Of a stretch of DNA of 64,000 bases, positions 49,990 to 59,037 are shown piece by piece. Position 1 is the first letter of the stretch. The number at the start of each line of letters is the position of its first letter. Under the pieces are notes generated by a model that was not told where the DNA came from, did no database searches, and was given only the letters and a program-made list of their open reading frames with translations. The stretch is from Methylobacterium pseudosasicola (GTDB lineage Bacteria > Pseudomonadota > Alphaproteobacteria > Rhizobiales > Beijerinckiaceae), in the NCBI RefSeq assembly GCF_900114535.1, contig NZ_FOTK01000033.1, positions 1 to 64,000 on the forward strand. Direction: 5' to 3'. Made by a program: the position numbers and the translations under genes.

Positions 49990-51321
49990 ATGCCCGGACC
50001 TGTCGTCGATCCCGTGGAGCCGTCGCCGGAATGGCGGAAGCGCGCCGACGTCGTTGTTGTCGGCGGCGGCATTATCGGCGTCTCGACTGCCCTCGAGCTC
50101 GCCGAGCGTGGCCTGTCCGTCGTCCTCTGTGAGAAGGGCGTCGTCGCCGGGGAGCAGTCGAGCCGTAACTGGGGCTGGGTGCGCCTGTCCCGCCGCGATC
50201 CCCGCGAGATCGACCTGATGGCGGCCTCGATCCGCCTCTGGAAGGGGCTGGCCGAGCGGGTGGGCCATGACGTCGGCTACCGGCAATGCGGCATCGTCGT
50301 GCCGTTTCACAGCGCCGCTTTCCGAGACAAGAACCTCGCCTGGCTCGAATACCTCAAGGGGACGCAATTGCGCGTCTCGGCCATCGAGAATGCCAGCGTG
50401 CGCGACCTCGTGCCCGATATGGATCTCGCCTACGACGGCGCCCTGTACTCGCCAACGGACGGCCGGGCCGAGCCGCAGTGCGCCGCGCCGGCCATCGCGC
50501 GCGCCGCCCAGGCCCGGGGCGCGACGATCCTCACGCACTGTGCGGTGCGCGCCATCGAGACGACCGGCGGAACGGTCAGCGGCGTGATCACCGAGCGCGG
50601 GCGGATCGCGGCGGGCGCGGTGGTGGTGGCGGGCGGAGCGTGGTCGCGGCTCCTCCTGCGCGGCATCGGCGTGACCCTGCCGCAGCTCAAGGTGCTGAAC
50701 TCCGTCCTGCGCACCGAGCCCCTCGCCGGTGGCCCGGAGGTGACCGTGCGCGGGCCCGACTTCTCGGTGCGCAAGCGTGCCGACGGCGGCTACACGATCT
50801 CGACGCTCGCGGCGAACATCTACGACCTGACGCCGGACAGCTTCCGGTTCCTGCGCCAGTTCCTGCCGGCCCTGAAGATGGAATGGTCGGCCCTGCGGCC
50901 GCGGATCAGCGGCCGGTTCGTCCAGGAATGGCGCGAGTCGCAGCGTCCGCGGGCGGGCGAGCTCAGCCCCTTCGAGAAGACCCGGATCCTCGATCCCCAG
51001 CCGGACGCCGCCATGGCCGACCGGGCGCTGGCCCAGCTCGCCAAGGCCTTACCAGTCTTCGCCGGGGCGCGGGTCGCCCAGCACTGGGCTGGACTCATCG
51101 ACGTGACCCCGGATGCCGTCCCGGTGATCTCGCCGGTGGAGAAGCGGCCCGGTCTCGTCGTCGCCACGGGCTTCTCCGGGCACGGCTTCGGCCTCGGGCC
51201 CGGCGCCGGACGCCTCGCCGCCGACCTCGTGACCGGTTCCCATCCAGTGGTCGATCCGAAAGCCTTCCGGTTCTCGCGATTCTCGGACGGCTCGAAGATC
51301 GTGCCGTTGACAGGCGTCTGA
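49990..51321 (+). CDS. FAD-dependent amine/amino-acid oxidoreductase (DAO family)
   Basis: A 443-residue flavoprotein of the D-amino-acid oxidase family. The N-terminal dinucleotide fold reads VVVVGGGIIGVSTALELAERG (GxGxxG at about 23-28). A GAVVVAGGAWSRLLL segment and a C-terminal GFSGHGFGLGPGAGRLAADL complete the FAD site. No signal peptide is seen. It is first in the plus-strand set before the XRE-cupin gene and the mgs genes, so a role in oxidising an amine or amino acid in the same pathway is likely. The substrate is unknown. Confidence 0.85.
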   Translation: MPGPVVDPVEPSPEWRKRADVVVVGGGIIGVSTALELAERGLSVVLCEKGVVAGEQSSRNWGWVRLSRRDPREIDLMAASIRLWKGLAERVGHDVGYRQCGIVVPFHSAAFRDKNLAWLEYLKGTQLRVSAIENASVRDLVPDMDLAYDGALYSPTDGRAEPQCAAPAIARAAQARGATILTHCAVRAIETTGGTVSGVITERGRIAAGAVVVAGGAWSRLLLRGIGVTLPQLKVLNSVLRTEPLAGGPEVTVRGPDFSVRKRADGGYTISTLAANIYDLTPDSFRFLRQFLPALKMEWSALRPRISGRFVQEWRESQRPRAGELSPFEKTRILDPQPDAAMADRALAQLAKALPVFAGARVAQHWAGLIDVTPDAVPVISPVEKRPGLVVATGFSGHGFGLGPGAGRLAADLVTGSHPVVDPKAFRFSRFSDGSKIVPLTGV

Positions 51322-51385
51322 CGCCGCGGCACGGCGCCCTCAAGGCCGCGTGGCGGGAGCCCGCATCACCGGAGAAGGTTCCGTC

Positions 51386-52072
51386 ATGCCGTCAGGCTCT
51401 TCGAACCGGACGGCGGGTGATACCAACCAGCCGACGCGCGAGCCGGTCCTGTCGCAGGATCCGCACGCTCTCCGCGAGCCGCGGGAGAACAACCTCGAAC
51501 GGGCGATCGGCCACGCGGTGCGCGAGCGCCGGAAACGGCTGGGCATTACCTCCGCCGACCTCGCTGCGACCACGGGCTTGTCGCCCGGGATGTTGTCCAA
51601 GATCGAGAACGGCAACATCTCGCCGTCGCTGACGACGCTGCAACTGCTCGCGCGATCCCTCGGGATGCCGATCACCGGCTTCTTCCGCGGTTTCGAGGAG
51701 GTCCGCAACGCGGTCTTCGTCAAGGCCGGAGAGGGGATCGAGCTGGAGCGGCGCGGCACGCGAGCCGGGCACCAGTACAACCTGCTCGGCCATATTCACG
51801 AGAACACCAGCGGCGTGACGGTCGAGCCGTACCTGATCACACTGACGACCGATTCGGACGTGTTCCCGACCTTCCAGCACACCGGGATGGAGTTTCTGTA
51901 CATGCTGGAGGGCGAGGTCTTGTACCGGCATGGGGACCGGCACTTCCACATGCAGCCGGGCGACAGCCTGTTCTTCGATGCCGACGCGCCGCACGGCCCG
52001 GCGGAGTTGCTCGTGCTGCCAGCCCGCTACCTCTCGGTGATCGCCTATCCGCAATCCGGCACCACGGCCTGA
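51386..52072 (+). CDS. XRE-family regulator with C-terminal cupin domain
   Basis: A 228-residue regulator. A helix-turn-helix at about 45-100 (RERRKRLGITSADLAATTG, then LSPGMLSKIENGNISPSL) is followed by a cupin sensor at about 155-225 with YMLEGEVLYRHGDRHFHMQPG. This is the architecture of PuuR-like regulators of amine catabolism. ATG 51386 is behind GGAGAAGG; a longer frame from 51350 is less likely. It lies between the FAD oxidase and mgsA and probably controls mgsA through the inverted repeat at 52095-52111. Confidence 0.87.
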   Translation: MPSGSSNRTAGDTNQPTREPVLSQDPHALREPRENNLERAIGHAVRERRKRLGITSADLAATTGLSPGMLSKIENGNISPSLTTLQLLARSLGMPITGFFRGFEEVRNAVFVKAGEGIELERRGTRAGHQYNLLGHIHENTSGVTVEPYLITLTTDSDVFPTFQHTGMEFLYMLEGEVLYRHGDRHFHMQPGDSLFFDADAPHGPAELLVLPARYLSVIAYPQSGTTA

Positions 52073-52094
52073 CCTCACTGATACCATTCCCAGG

Positions 52095-52111
52095 AAGAAA
52101 TTTTATTTCTT
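52095..52111. promoter_or_regulatory. Inverted repeat upstream of mgsA, candidate XRE-cupin operator
   Basis: Arms AAGAAA and TTTCTT flank five bases (TTTTA). The repeat ends six bases before the proposed -35 of mgsA and is the first A/T-rich element after the regulator gene. A bound regulator there could activate or repress. The repeat is short, so the assignment is tentative. Confidence 0.45.
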
Positions 52112-52116
52112 GAAGG

Positions 52117-52146
52117 TTGATTTTTGCTGCGAAGCGCGCCTATGGT
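52117..52146 (+). promoter_or_regulatory. Candidate mgsA promoter
   Basis: TTGATT (52117-52122) and TATGGT (52141-52146) are separated by 18 bases, close to a housekeeping sigma consensus. Transcription would begin near 52153, giving a short leader of about 23 bases that includes GGAGG at 52164. This would let mgsABC and the synthetase be controlled separately from the upstream oxidase. Confidence 0.5.
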
Positions 52147-52175
52147 TCGGGCGTACCCGCGACGGAGGTGGTGCC

Positions 52176-53084
52176 ATGTGCGGCATCGTCGGATTGTTCC
52201 TGAAGGACCCCACCCTGGAGCCGCGGCTGGGCGCGCTGCTCGCCGACATGCTCGTCACGATGACGGACCGTGGGCCGGATTCGGCGGGTCTCGCGATCTA
52301 CGGGGCGCCGGTTTCCGGCCAGTCGAAGATCACCGTGCAGTCGGCCCGGCCCGAGGCGGATTTCGCCGGGCTGGAGCAGCGTCTCGCGGAGATCTCCGGC
52401 GGCAGCGCGCGCGTTGCCGTGAAGAGCACGCACGCGGTGATCACAGTCGGGACTGACCGGCTCGGGGCGACGCGCGCGGCCCTCAAGGACCTCTCCCCCG
52501 ACTTGCGCGTGATGGGCGCGGGCGAGAGCGTCGAAATCTACAAGGAAGTCGGCCTGCCAAGAGATGTGGTCGCGCGCTTCGGCATCGCCGGCATGTCCGG
52601 CACCCATGGCATCGGCCATACCCGGATGGCGACGGAATCGGCCGTGACCACGATGGGCGCGCACCCGTTCTCGACGGGCGCCGACCAGTGCCTCGTCCAT
52701 AACGGCTCGCTGTCGAACCACAACAACTTGCGCCGGAGCCTCGCCCGCAACGGCATGGCCTTCGAGACCCAGAACGATTCCGAGGTGGCAGCCGCCTACC
52801 TCACCACCGCGATGGCGCGGGGCCGAGACCTCGGCGCAGCGCTCGCCGGGGCGCTGGAGGATCTGGACGGGTTCTTCACCTTCGTGGTCGGCACCAAATC
52901 CGGCTTCGGGGTACTGCGCGACCCGATCGCCTGCAAGCCCGCGATCATGGCCGAGACCGAGCGCTACGTCGCCTTCGGCTCGGAATACCGGGCGCTGGTC
53001 GGCCTGCCGGGGATCGAATCCGCCCGCGTCTGGGAGCCCGAGCCGGCGACCGTCTACTTCTGGGACCAGCGGCAGGCCGCCTGA
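52176..53084 (+). CDS. mgsA: Glutamine amidotransferase class II, N-methylglutamate synthase subunit A / GlxB-like
   Basis: A 302-residue N-terminal-nucleophile amidotransferase. It starts MCGIVGLFLKDPTLEPRLG, so Cys2 is the glutaminase nucleophile after Met removal. GHTRMATESAVTTMGAHPFS and CLVHNGSLSNHNNLRRSL are the typical glutamate-synthase amidotransferase segments. In the methylamine pathway this subunit releases ammonia or methylamine from a gamma-glutamyl amide and passes it to the synthase core. The frame is open upstream; the ATG at 52176 is fixed by the Cys2 requirement. The same family is called GlxB in rhizobia. Confidence 0.9.
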   Translation: MCGIVGLFLKDPTLEPRLGALLADMLVTMTDRGPDSAGLAIYGAPVSGQSKITVQSARPEADFAGLEQRLAEISGGSARVAVKSTHAVITVGTDRLGATRAALKDLSPDLRVMGAGESVEIYKEVGLPRDVVARFGIAGMSGTHGIGHTRMATESAVTTMGAHPFSTGADQCLVHNGSLSNHNNLRRSLARNGMAFETQNDSEVAAAYLTTAMARGRDLGAALAGALEDLDGFFTFVVGTKSGFGVLRDPIACKPAIMAETERYVAFGSEYRALVGLPGIESARVWEPEPATVYFWDQRQAA

Positions 53085-53119
53085 GCCGCGCCGCCGCCCT
53101 CTCATCACGGATCTCGTCC

Positions 53120-53806
53120 ATGCCCGTCTTCGATTTGGCGACGACGCCGCTGCGCGACCTGAATCAGGCCCTTCACGGCGTCGCCGCCGGCGCCAACGAC
53201 ACCGCCTTCGAAGTCCTCAACCCTCGCGGCCAGCACGCGGTAGCGGTCGGCATCGACGGCCCCGTCACCGTCACGGTGCGCGGCTCGGTAGGCTATTACT
53301 GCGCCGGCATGAACGACGGCGGCATCGTGACCGTGCAGGGCTCGGCCGGCCCGGGTGTGGCCCAGAACATGATGGCCGGCACCGTCGTGATCGAGGGCGA
53401 CGCCTCGCAATATGCCGGGGCGACCGGACGCGGCGGCCTCCTCGTCATCAAGGGCAACGCGGCCTCGCGCTGCGGCATCTCGATGAAGGGAATCGACATC
53501 GTCGTGCACGGCTCGATCGGGCACATGTCGGCCTTCATGGGCCAGTCCGGCTCCCTCGTGGTGCTCGGCGATGCCGGCGAGGCGCTGGGCGACTCGCTCT
53601 ACGAGGCGAAGCTGTTCGTGCGCGGCAGCGTGAAGAGCCTCGGGGCCGACTGCATCGAGAAGCCGATGCGCCCCGAGCATCTGGAGCACTTGGCGCTCCT
53701 GCTGGACCGGGCCGGGGTCACGGACGCCCGGCCCGAGGAGTTCCGGCGCTATGGCTCGGCCCGCCAGCTCTACAGCTTCAACATCGACAACGCCGACGCC
53801 TACTGA
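53120..53806 (+). CDS. mgsB: GXGXG-domain subunit, N-methylglutamate synthase subunit B / GlxC-like
   Basis: A 228-residue protein made of the glutamate-synthase GXGXG beta-helix domain, with repeats such as VTVRGSVGYYCAGMNDGG, TVVIEGDASQYAGATGRGG and DIVVHGSIGHMSAFMGQSG. It has no catalytic residues of its own; in the parental GltB it joins the amidotransferase and FMN domains. Here it is a separate subunit, as in MgsB and GlxC. It lies 35 bases after mgsA and 14 before mgsC, clearly one operon. Confidence 0.9.
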   Translation: MPVFDLATTPLRDLNQALHGVAAGANDTAFEVLNPRGQHAVAVGIDGPVTVTVRGSVGYYCAGMNDGGIVTVQGSAGPGVAQNMMAGTVVIEGDASQYAGATGRGGLLVIKGNAASRCGISMKGIDIVVHGSIGHMSAFMGQSGSLVVLGDAGEALGDSLYEAKLFVRGSVKSLGADCIEKPMRPEHLEHLALLLDRAGVTDARPEEFRRYGSARQLYSFNIDNADAY

Positions 53807-53820
53807 GCGGGAGACCGGGT

Positions 53821-55149
53821 ATGACTTACCAGAACCCGCCGATGCCGCCGCGCAAGTCGGCGACCTTCGACGACCACACGATGGCGGAGATCCGCCGGGC
53901 TGCGGCCACCGGCATCTACGACATCCGCGGCGGCGGCACGAAGCGCAAGCTCCCCCATCTCGATGACCTCTTGTTCCTCGGCGCCTCGATGTCGCGTTAT
54001 CCGCTGGAGGGCTACCGGGAGACCTGCGGAACCGGGGTCACCCTCGGCACACGCTTTGCGAAGAAGCCGATCGCGCTGAAGATCCCGATCACTATCGCCG
54101 GCATGAGCTTCGGATCCCTGTCCGCCAACGCCAAGGAGGCTCTCGGCCGCGGCGCGACGCTGGCCGGCACCTCCACCACGACCGGCGACGGCGGCATGAC
54201 CGACGAGGAGCGCGGCCATTCCGAGATCCTCGTCTACCAGTACCTGCCCTCCCGCTACGGCATGAACCCGCGCGACCTCCGGCGCGCCGACGCCATCGAG
54301 GTGGTGGTTGGCCAGGGTGCCAAGCCCGGCGGCGGCGGCATGCTGCTCGGCCAGAAGATCTCCGACCGGGTCGCCGCCATGCGCGACCTGCCCAAGGGAA
54401 TCGACCAGCGCTCCGCCTGCCGCCACCCGGACTGGACTGGCCCCGACGATCTGAAGATCAAGATCGGCGAGCTGCGCGAGATCACCGACTGGGAGAAGCC
54501 GATCTACGTCAAGGTCGGCGGCGCGCGGCCCTATTACGATACCGCCCTCGCCGTGAAGGCCGGCGCCGACGTGGTCGTTCTCGACGGCATGCAGGGCGGC
54601 ACGGCCGCGACCCAGGACGTGTTCATCGAGCATGTCGGCCAGCCGACGCTGGCCTGCATCCGGCCCGCCGTGCAGGCGCTGCAGGATCTCGGCCTGCACC
54701 GGACGGTGCAGCTCGTGATCTCCGGGGGCATCCGCTCAGGCGCCGACGTCGCCAAGGCCATCGCGCTGGGGGCGGACGCGGTCTCGATCGGCACCGCCGC
54801 GCTGGTCGCCATCGGCGACAACGACCCGGCCTACGAGGAGGAATACCGCAAGCTCGGCTCGACCGCGGGCGCCTACGACGACTGGCACGAGGGCCGCGAC
54901 CCCGCGGGCATCACCACACAGGATCCCGAGCTGATGGCCCGCCTCGACCCGGTGCGCGCCGGCCGGCGGCTGGCCAACTACCTGAAGGTCATGACCCTGG
55001 AGGCGCAGACGATCGCGCGCGCCTGCGGCCACAACCACCTGCACAATCTGGAGCCGGAAGACCTCGTGGCGCTGACCCTCGAGGCCGCCGCCATGGCCCG
55101 CGTGCCCCTCGCCGGCACCGACTGGTACCCGGGCAAAGCGGGCTTCTAA
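53821..55149 (+). CDS. mgsC: FMN-binding glutamate-synthase-like subunit, N-methylglutamate synthase subunit C / GlxD-like
   Basis: A 442-residue FMN barrel of the glutamate synthase family. Seen: FGSLSANAKEALGRGATLAG then STTTGDGGMT, HPDWTGPDDLKIKIGELRE, and DVVVLDGMQGGTAATQDVF with the FMN-phosphate loop later in QLVISGGIRSGADVAKAIALG. It makes N-methylglutamate or glutamate from the released amine and 2-oxoglutarate. Together with mgsA and mgsB it forms a split glutamate-synthase-like enzyme. A GAGACCGG site precedes ATG 53821. Confidence 0.9.
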   Translation: MTYQNPPMPPRKSATFDDHTMAEIRRAAATGIYDIRGGGTKRKLPHLDDLLFLGASMSRYPLEGYRETCGTGVTLGTRFAKKPIALKIPITIAGMSFGSLSANAKEALGRGATLAGTSTTTGDGGMTDEERGHSEILVYQYLPSRYGMNPRDLRRADAIEVVVGQGAKPGGGGMLLGQKISDRVAAMRDLPKGIDQRSACRHPDWTGPDDLKIKIGELREITDWEKPIYVKVGGARPYYDTALAVKAGADVVVLDGMQGGTAATQDVFIEHVGQPTLACIRPAVQALQDLGLHRTVQLVISGGIRSGADVAKAIALGADAVSIGTAALVAIGDNDPAYEEEYRKLGSTAGAYDDWHEGRDPAGITTQDPELMARLDPVRAGRRLANYLKVMTLEAQTIARACGHNHLHNLEPEDLVALTLEAAAMARVPLAGTDWYPGKAGF

Positions 55150-55223
55150 GGCCCTTCAACCCCGCCGGTCGCGCCGGTTCGGGCGCGGTCGGCACCTACC
55201 GATCCGCGCTCAGGGGGGCTGCC

Positions 55224-56531
55224 GTGACGACCGACCTTTCCGCCTATGCCGCCGAACACGGCGTACGCTACTTCATGATCTCCTACACGGACCTGTTCGG
55301 CTGCCAGCGCGCCAAGCTGGTGCCGGCGCAGGCGATCGGCGACATGCAGCGCGACGGTGCGGGCTTCGCGGGCTTCGCCACATGGCTCGATCTGACCCCG
55401 GCCCATCCCGACCTGTTCGCGATGCCGGACGCCGCCTCGGTGATCCGCCTGCCCTGGAAGCCGGACGTGGCCTGGGTCGCGGCCGATTGCACCATGGCGG
55501 ACGCCCCCGTCGACCAGGCGCCCCGGGTGGTGCTCAAGCAACTCGTGGCGCGGGCCGCCGCCGAGGGTCTGCGGGTCAAGACCGGCGTCGAGGCGGAGTT
55601 CTTCCTGCTCGCGCCGGACGGCGCGGCGATCTCCGACCACCACGATCGTGCGGAGAAGTCCTGCTACGATCAGCAGGCGCTGATGCGCCGCTACGACGTG
55701 ATCGCCGAAATCTGCGACCACATGCTCGCGCTCGGCTGGAAGCCCTACCAGAACGACCACGAGGACGCGAACGGCCAGTTCGAGATGAACTGGGAATACG
55801 ACGACGCCCTGGCCACCGCCGACAAGCACGCCTTCTTCAAGTTCATGGTCCGGTCGGTGGCCGAGCGGCACGGATTGCGGGCGACCTTCATGCCGAAGCC
55901 GTTCCCCGGCCTCACCGGCAACGGCTGCCACTGCCACGTCTCGGTGTGGAACGCGGCCGGGACCGAGAACGCCTTCGCGGATCCCGAGATGCCGTTCGGC
56001 CTGTCGGCCCGGGGACGGCACTTCCTCGGCGGGATCATGCGGCACGCCCCGGCACTCGCCGCGATCACCAACCCCACGGTCAATTCGTACAAGCGCATCA
56101 ACGCACCCCGTACGATCTCGGGGGCGACCTGGGCGCCGAACGCCGTGACCTGGTCCGGCAACAACCGCACCCACATGGTGCGGGTACCGGGACCCGGGCG
56201 GTTCGAGCTGCGCCTGCCCGACGGCGCGGCCAATCCCTACCTGCTTCAGGCGGCGATCCTGGCCGCGGGCCTCGACGGTCTGGCGCACGCGGCCGATCCC
56301 GGGCCGCACAGTGATGTCGACATGTACCGGGAGGGCCACGCCATCACCGGCGCCCCGCGCCTGCCGCTCAACCTGCTGGACGCCCTGCGCGCCTTCGAGG
56401 CCGACGAGTCCCTCCGCACGAACCTGGGGGACGCCTTCTCCTCCGCCTATCTCAAGCTGAAGCGAAGCGAGTGGGACAGCTTCTGCGCCCATTTCACCGC
56501 CTGGGAGCGCGAGACGACTCTCGATATCTGA
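55224..56531 (+). CDS. gmaS: Glutamine synthetase type III-like / gamma-glutamylmethylamide synthetase
   Basis: A 435-residue glutamine-synthetase-fold enzyme. It has VEAEFFLL, DANGQFEMNWEYDDAL with metal and glutamate ligands, NGCHCHVSVWN (ATP-metal His), NSYKRINAPRT, and RFELRLPDGAANPYLLQA. It would join ammonia (GlnT role) or methylamine (GmaS role) to glutamate using ATP. The start is GTG 55224 behind AGGGGGG. Its position directly after mgsABC favours the methylamine role, but the same order occurs in rhizobial glx-glnT clusters, so the specificity is open. Confidence 0.87.
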   Translation: MTTDLSAYAAEHGVRYFMISYTDLFGCQRAKLVPAQAIGDMQRDGAGFAGFATWLDLTPAHPDLFAMPDAASVIRLPWKPDVAWVAADCTMADAPVDQAPRVVLKQLVARAAAEGLRVKTGVEAEFFLLAPDGAAISDHHDRAEKSCYDQQALMRRYDVIAEICDHMLALGWKPYQNDHEDANGQFEMNWEYDDALATADKHAFFKFMVRSVAERHGLRATFMPKPFPGLTGNGCHCHVSVWNAAGTENAFADPEMPFGLSARGRHFLGGIMRHAPALAAITNPTVNSYKRINAPRTISGATWAPNAVTWSGNNRTHMVRVPGPGRFELRLPDGAANPYLLQAAILAAGLDGLAHAADPGPHSDVDMYREGHAITGAPRLPLNLLDALRAFEADESLRTNLGDAFSSAYLKLKRSEWDSFCAHFTAWERETTLDI

Positions 56532-56596
56532 CGCGATGTCCGCGGCGATGCGCTCCTGGTCTGTCCTCTCGGCGCAGGCGCCTCCTCAAAGATCAG

Positions 56597-57361
56597 TCAG
56601 AGTACCTGCGAGAGGAAGCGGCGCGTCCGCTCGTCCTTCGCGGAGGCGAAGAAGGTCGCGGGCGGCCCGTGCTCGACGATGACGCCGCGGTCGGTGAAGT
56701 AGATGTGGTCGGCCACGTCGCGGGCGAAGTTCATCTCGTGGGTGACGAGCATGCACGTCATGCCCTCCTCGGCGAGTTCCCGGATCGTCACCAGCACCTC
56801 CTTGACCGTCTCCGGATCCAGGGCGGCGGTGACCTCGTCGAACAGCATCACGTCGGGCCGCATCGCGAGCGAGCGGGCGATGGCGACGCGCTGCTGCTGG
56901 CCGCCGGAGAGCTCGCCCGGATAGGCGTCCTCCTTGCCGGCCAGCCGGACCTTGGCGAGCAGGGCGCGAGCCCGGGCCTCGACCTCGCGCCTGTCCTGCC
57001 CGAGGACGTGGATGGGGGCCATCATCACGTTCTGCAGCGCGGTCTTGTGCGGGAACAGATTGTACTGCTGGAACACCATCCCGACCTTGCGGCGCAGCGC
57101 CAGCTTGTCGAGGCGCGGATCTGTCACCTCGATCCCCTCGACCCGGATCGAGCCCGCCGTGACCGGCACCAGCGCGTTGACGCAGCGGATCAGCGTGGAC
57201 TTGCCGGACCCCGAGGGGCCGATGATGCAGACCACCTCGCCCTTGCGCACATCGAAGCTGATCCCCTTCAGCACCTCGAACGTCCCGAAGGACTTGTGCA
57301 CGTCGACGAGGCGGACGATCGGCTGATCGGGCGTCCAGCCCTGGGACGGTGTGCCGGCCAT
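56597..57361 (-). CDS. Polar amino-acid ABC transporter ATPase
   Basis: A 254-residue ATPase of the HisP/GlnQ type. Walker A is GPSGSGKST, Q-loop QQYNLFPHKT, signature LSGGQQQR, Walker B VMLFDEVTAALDP, and the H-loop is in LVTHEMNF. ATG 57361 is used; ATG 57373 in the same frame adds four residues. It is the last gene of the minus-strand transporter operon 61112-56597 and is convergent with gmaS. Confidence 0.93.
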   Translation of the reverse strand: MAGTPSQGWTPDQPIVRLVDVHKSFGTFEVLKGISFDVRKGEVVCIIGPSGSGKSTLIRCVNALVPVTAGSIRVEGIEVTDPRLDKLALRRKVGMVFQQYNLFPHKTALQNVMMAPIHVLGQDRREVEARARALLAKVRLAGKEDAYPGELSGGQQQRVAIARSLAMRPDVMLFDEVTAALDPETVKEVLVTIRELAEEGMTCMLVTHEMNFARDVADHIYFTDRGVIVEHGPPATFFASAKDERTRRFLSQVL

Positions 57362-57378
57362 GGTCGCGCGCATCCTGC

Positions 57379-58254
57379 TCAGCGGGTCTCGAAGCGGCGT
57401 TCCAGGCCGGCGGTCAGCCGGTCGATCGGGTAGCAGTAGAGGAAGAAGCAGAGCAGGGCGAAGCCGTAGAGCGGGGCGAACAGCTCCGGGCGCCCGCCCT
57501 CGGCGGCGTGCACCTGCCCGGTCAGCGTCAGCATCTCGGTGACCCCGACGATCGATGCCTGCACGGTGGCCATCGCGATCAGCGAATAGACATTCATCCA
57601 GGGCGGCAGCATGCGCTTCACGCACTGGGGCAGGATGATGCGCCATAGCGTTTGCCGCCGGGTGAAGGCCAGGGATTCGGCCGCCTCCCATTGCGTGTTC
57701 GGTACCGAGCGCACGGCGCCGCGCACGATCTCGGCGACGTTGGCCATCACCGGCAGGCTGAACCCGAACGTCGCCTTCACCCAATCGGGCAGCGGCACCC
57801 GGAGGCCGAACACCGTGACCTGGAACGGCACGAGGAACATCACGAAGAACAGCAGCACCAGCCAGGGCACGTTGCGGAAGACCTGCGTGGCCGACCACGC
57901 GATGCGGCGCAGCACTCGGCCCTCTGCCAGCATGGCCAGCCCGAGCCCGATGCCGGCCGCCGTGCCGATCGCCATCGCCATCAGGGAGATCGCGACGTTG
58001 AAGGCGAAACCCGTGAGCAGGAGGGGCGCCCATTTGACGACCACCTCCAGCGGCGACAGGGCGGCGGCCCCGCCCTGCGCCCAGGCCGGTAGGGCAACAA
58101 TCGTGAGGCCGCAGAGCAGCCAGCCATGGATGGGGCGCAGGCGCGCCGGCGGTGCGGTGTAGGGAATTTCGAACGGCAACAGCACCGGCAGATCCCCCGG
58201 GCGGCCTGTCGGGCGCGCGTCGCCGCCGGGGCCGTTCCGATCCGAAGCGTTCAT
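57379..58254 (-). CDS. Polar amino-acid ABC transporter permease
   Basis: A 291-residue HisMQ-type permease with a long soluble N terminus of about 55 residues, then the membrane part. QVFRNVPWLVLLFFVMFL is the family front signature and the EAA loop reads TQWEAAESLAFTRRQTLWRI. The ATG at 58254 overlaps the upstream gene's stop (ATGA). About six helices are expected. The extended N terminus is unusual for the family but continues in frame without a break. Confidence 0.89.
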   Translation of the reverse strand: MNASDRNGPGGDARPTGRPGDLPVLLPFEIPYTAPPARLRPIHGWLLCGLTIVALPAWAQGGAAALSPLEVVVKWAPLLLTGFAFNVAISLMAMAIGTAAGIGLGLAMLAEGRVLRRIAWSATQVFRNVPWLVLLFFVMFLVPFQVTVFGLRVPLPDWVKATFGFSLPVMANVAEIVRGAVRSVPNTQWEAAESLAFTRRQTLWRIILPQCVKRMLPPWMNVYSLIAMATVQASIVGVTEMLTLTGQVHAAEGGRPELFAPLYGFALLCFFLYCYPIDRLTAGLERRFETR

Positions 58255-59000
58255 CGGCCGTATCCGGGGATGCGCAGCGCGCGCTCCCAGCGGTGCATGA
58301 TCCACACGAGCACCCCGACGAGGACCGCGTAGGTCGCGAGCAGCACCAGCATCATCTCGAGGACGTTCTGCGACTCGGACCAGATCTGCTTGACCGCGTA
58401 GAGCGTCTCGGGGACCGCGATGGCGTAGGCGAGCGTGGTGGTCTTCAAGAGGTTGATCAGGTTGTTGTTCAGCGCCGGCAGGCAGACGCGGAGCGCCAGC
58501 GGCAGGACCACGTAGCGGTAGGCCTTGAACCGGGTGTAGCCGAGCGCCTCAGCGGCCTCGACGGTGGTCTTGGGCACAGCCTCGATGCCGGAGCGGAAGA
58601 TCTCGACGTTGAACGCGCCCGCAAACAGCGCGAGCGAGACGATCGCCCATTGCACGTTGTCGAGGATCGGGGCCCGCAACCCGTCGGCCGAGCGTACGTC
58701 CGGCAGGAGTGTGCCGAGTCCGAAGTAGAAGAAGAAGATCTGCACCAGCGGCGGCGTGTTGCGGAACACCACGACGAAGCCGTTGACCAACCCCCGCAGG
58801 AGGCGCGACGGCCCGCTCTGCAGGAGTGCCCCGACCGCGCCGATCACGAGACTGATCAGGATCGTGCTGATCCCGAGCAGCAGCGTCATCCGCAGACCGG
58901 CGACGTAGCGGTCCCAGTCATACGGGTCGTAGAAGACCGTGAAGTTGAAGCCGGTTGTCTCGTAGAGACGCTGGAACCACGTCTGGACCGCCTCGATCAT
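58251..59000 (-). CDS. Polar amino-acid ABC transporter permease
   Basis: A 249-residue permease. VVVFRNTPPLVQIFFFYFGL and the EAA loop (TTVEAAEALGYTRFKAYRYV) identify the family. ATG 59000 gives the start MIEAVQTWFQRL; the open frame further upstream overlaps the binding-protein gene and is discarded. It pairs with the permease at 57379. Confidence 0.9.
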   Translation of the reverse strand: MIEAVQTWFQRLYETTGFNFTVFYDPYDWDRYVAGLRMTLLLGISTILISLVIGAVGALLQSGPSRLLRGLVNGFVVVFRNTPPLVQIFFFYFGLGTLLPDVRSADGLRAPILDNVQWAIVSLALFAGAFNVEIFRSGIEAVPKTTVEAAEALGYTRFKAYRYVVLPLALRVCLPALNNNLINLLKTTTLAYAIAVPETLYAVKQIWSESQNVLEMMLVLLATYAVLVGVLVWIMHRWERALRIPGYGR

Positions 59001-59037
59001 CGCGGACAGATGTCCCGGCTCGTCGAACGGTCGCGCA

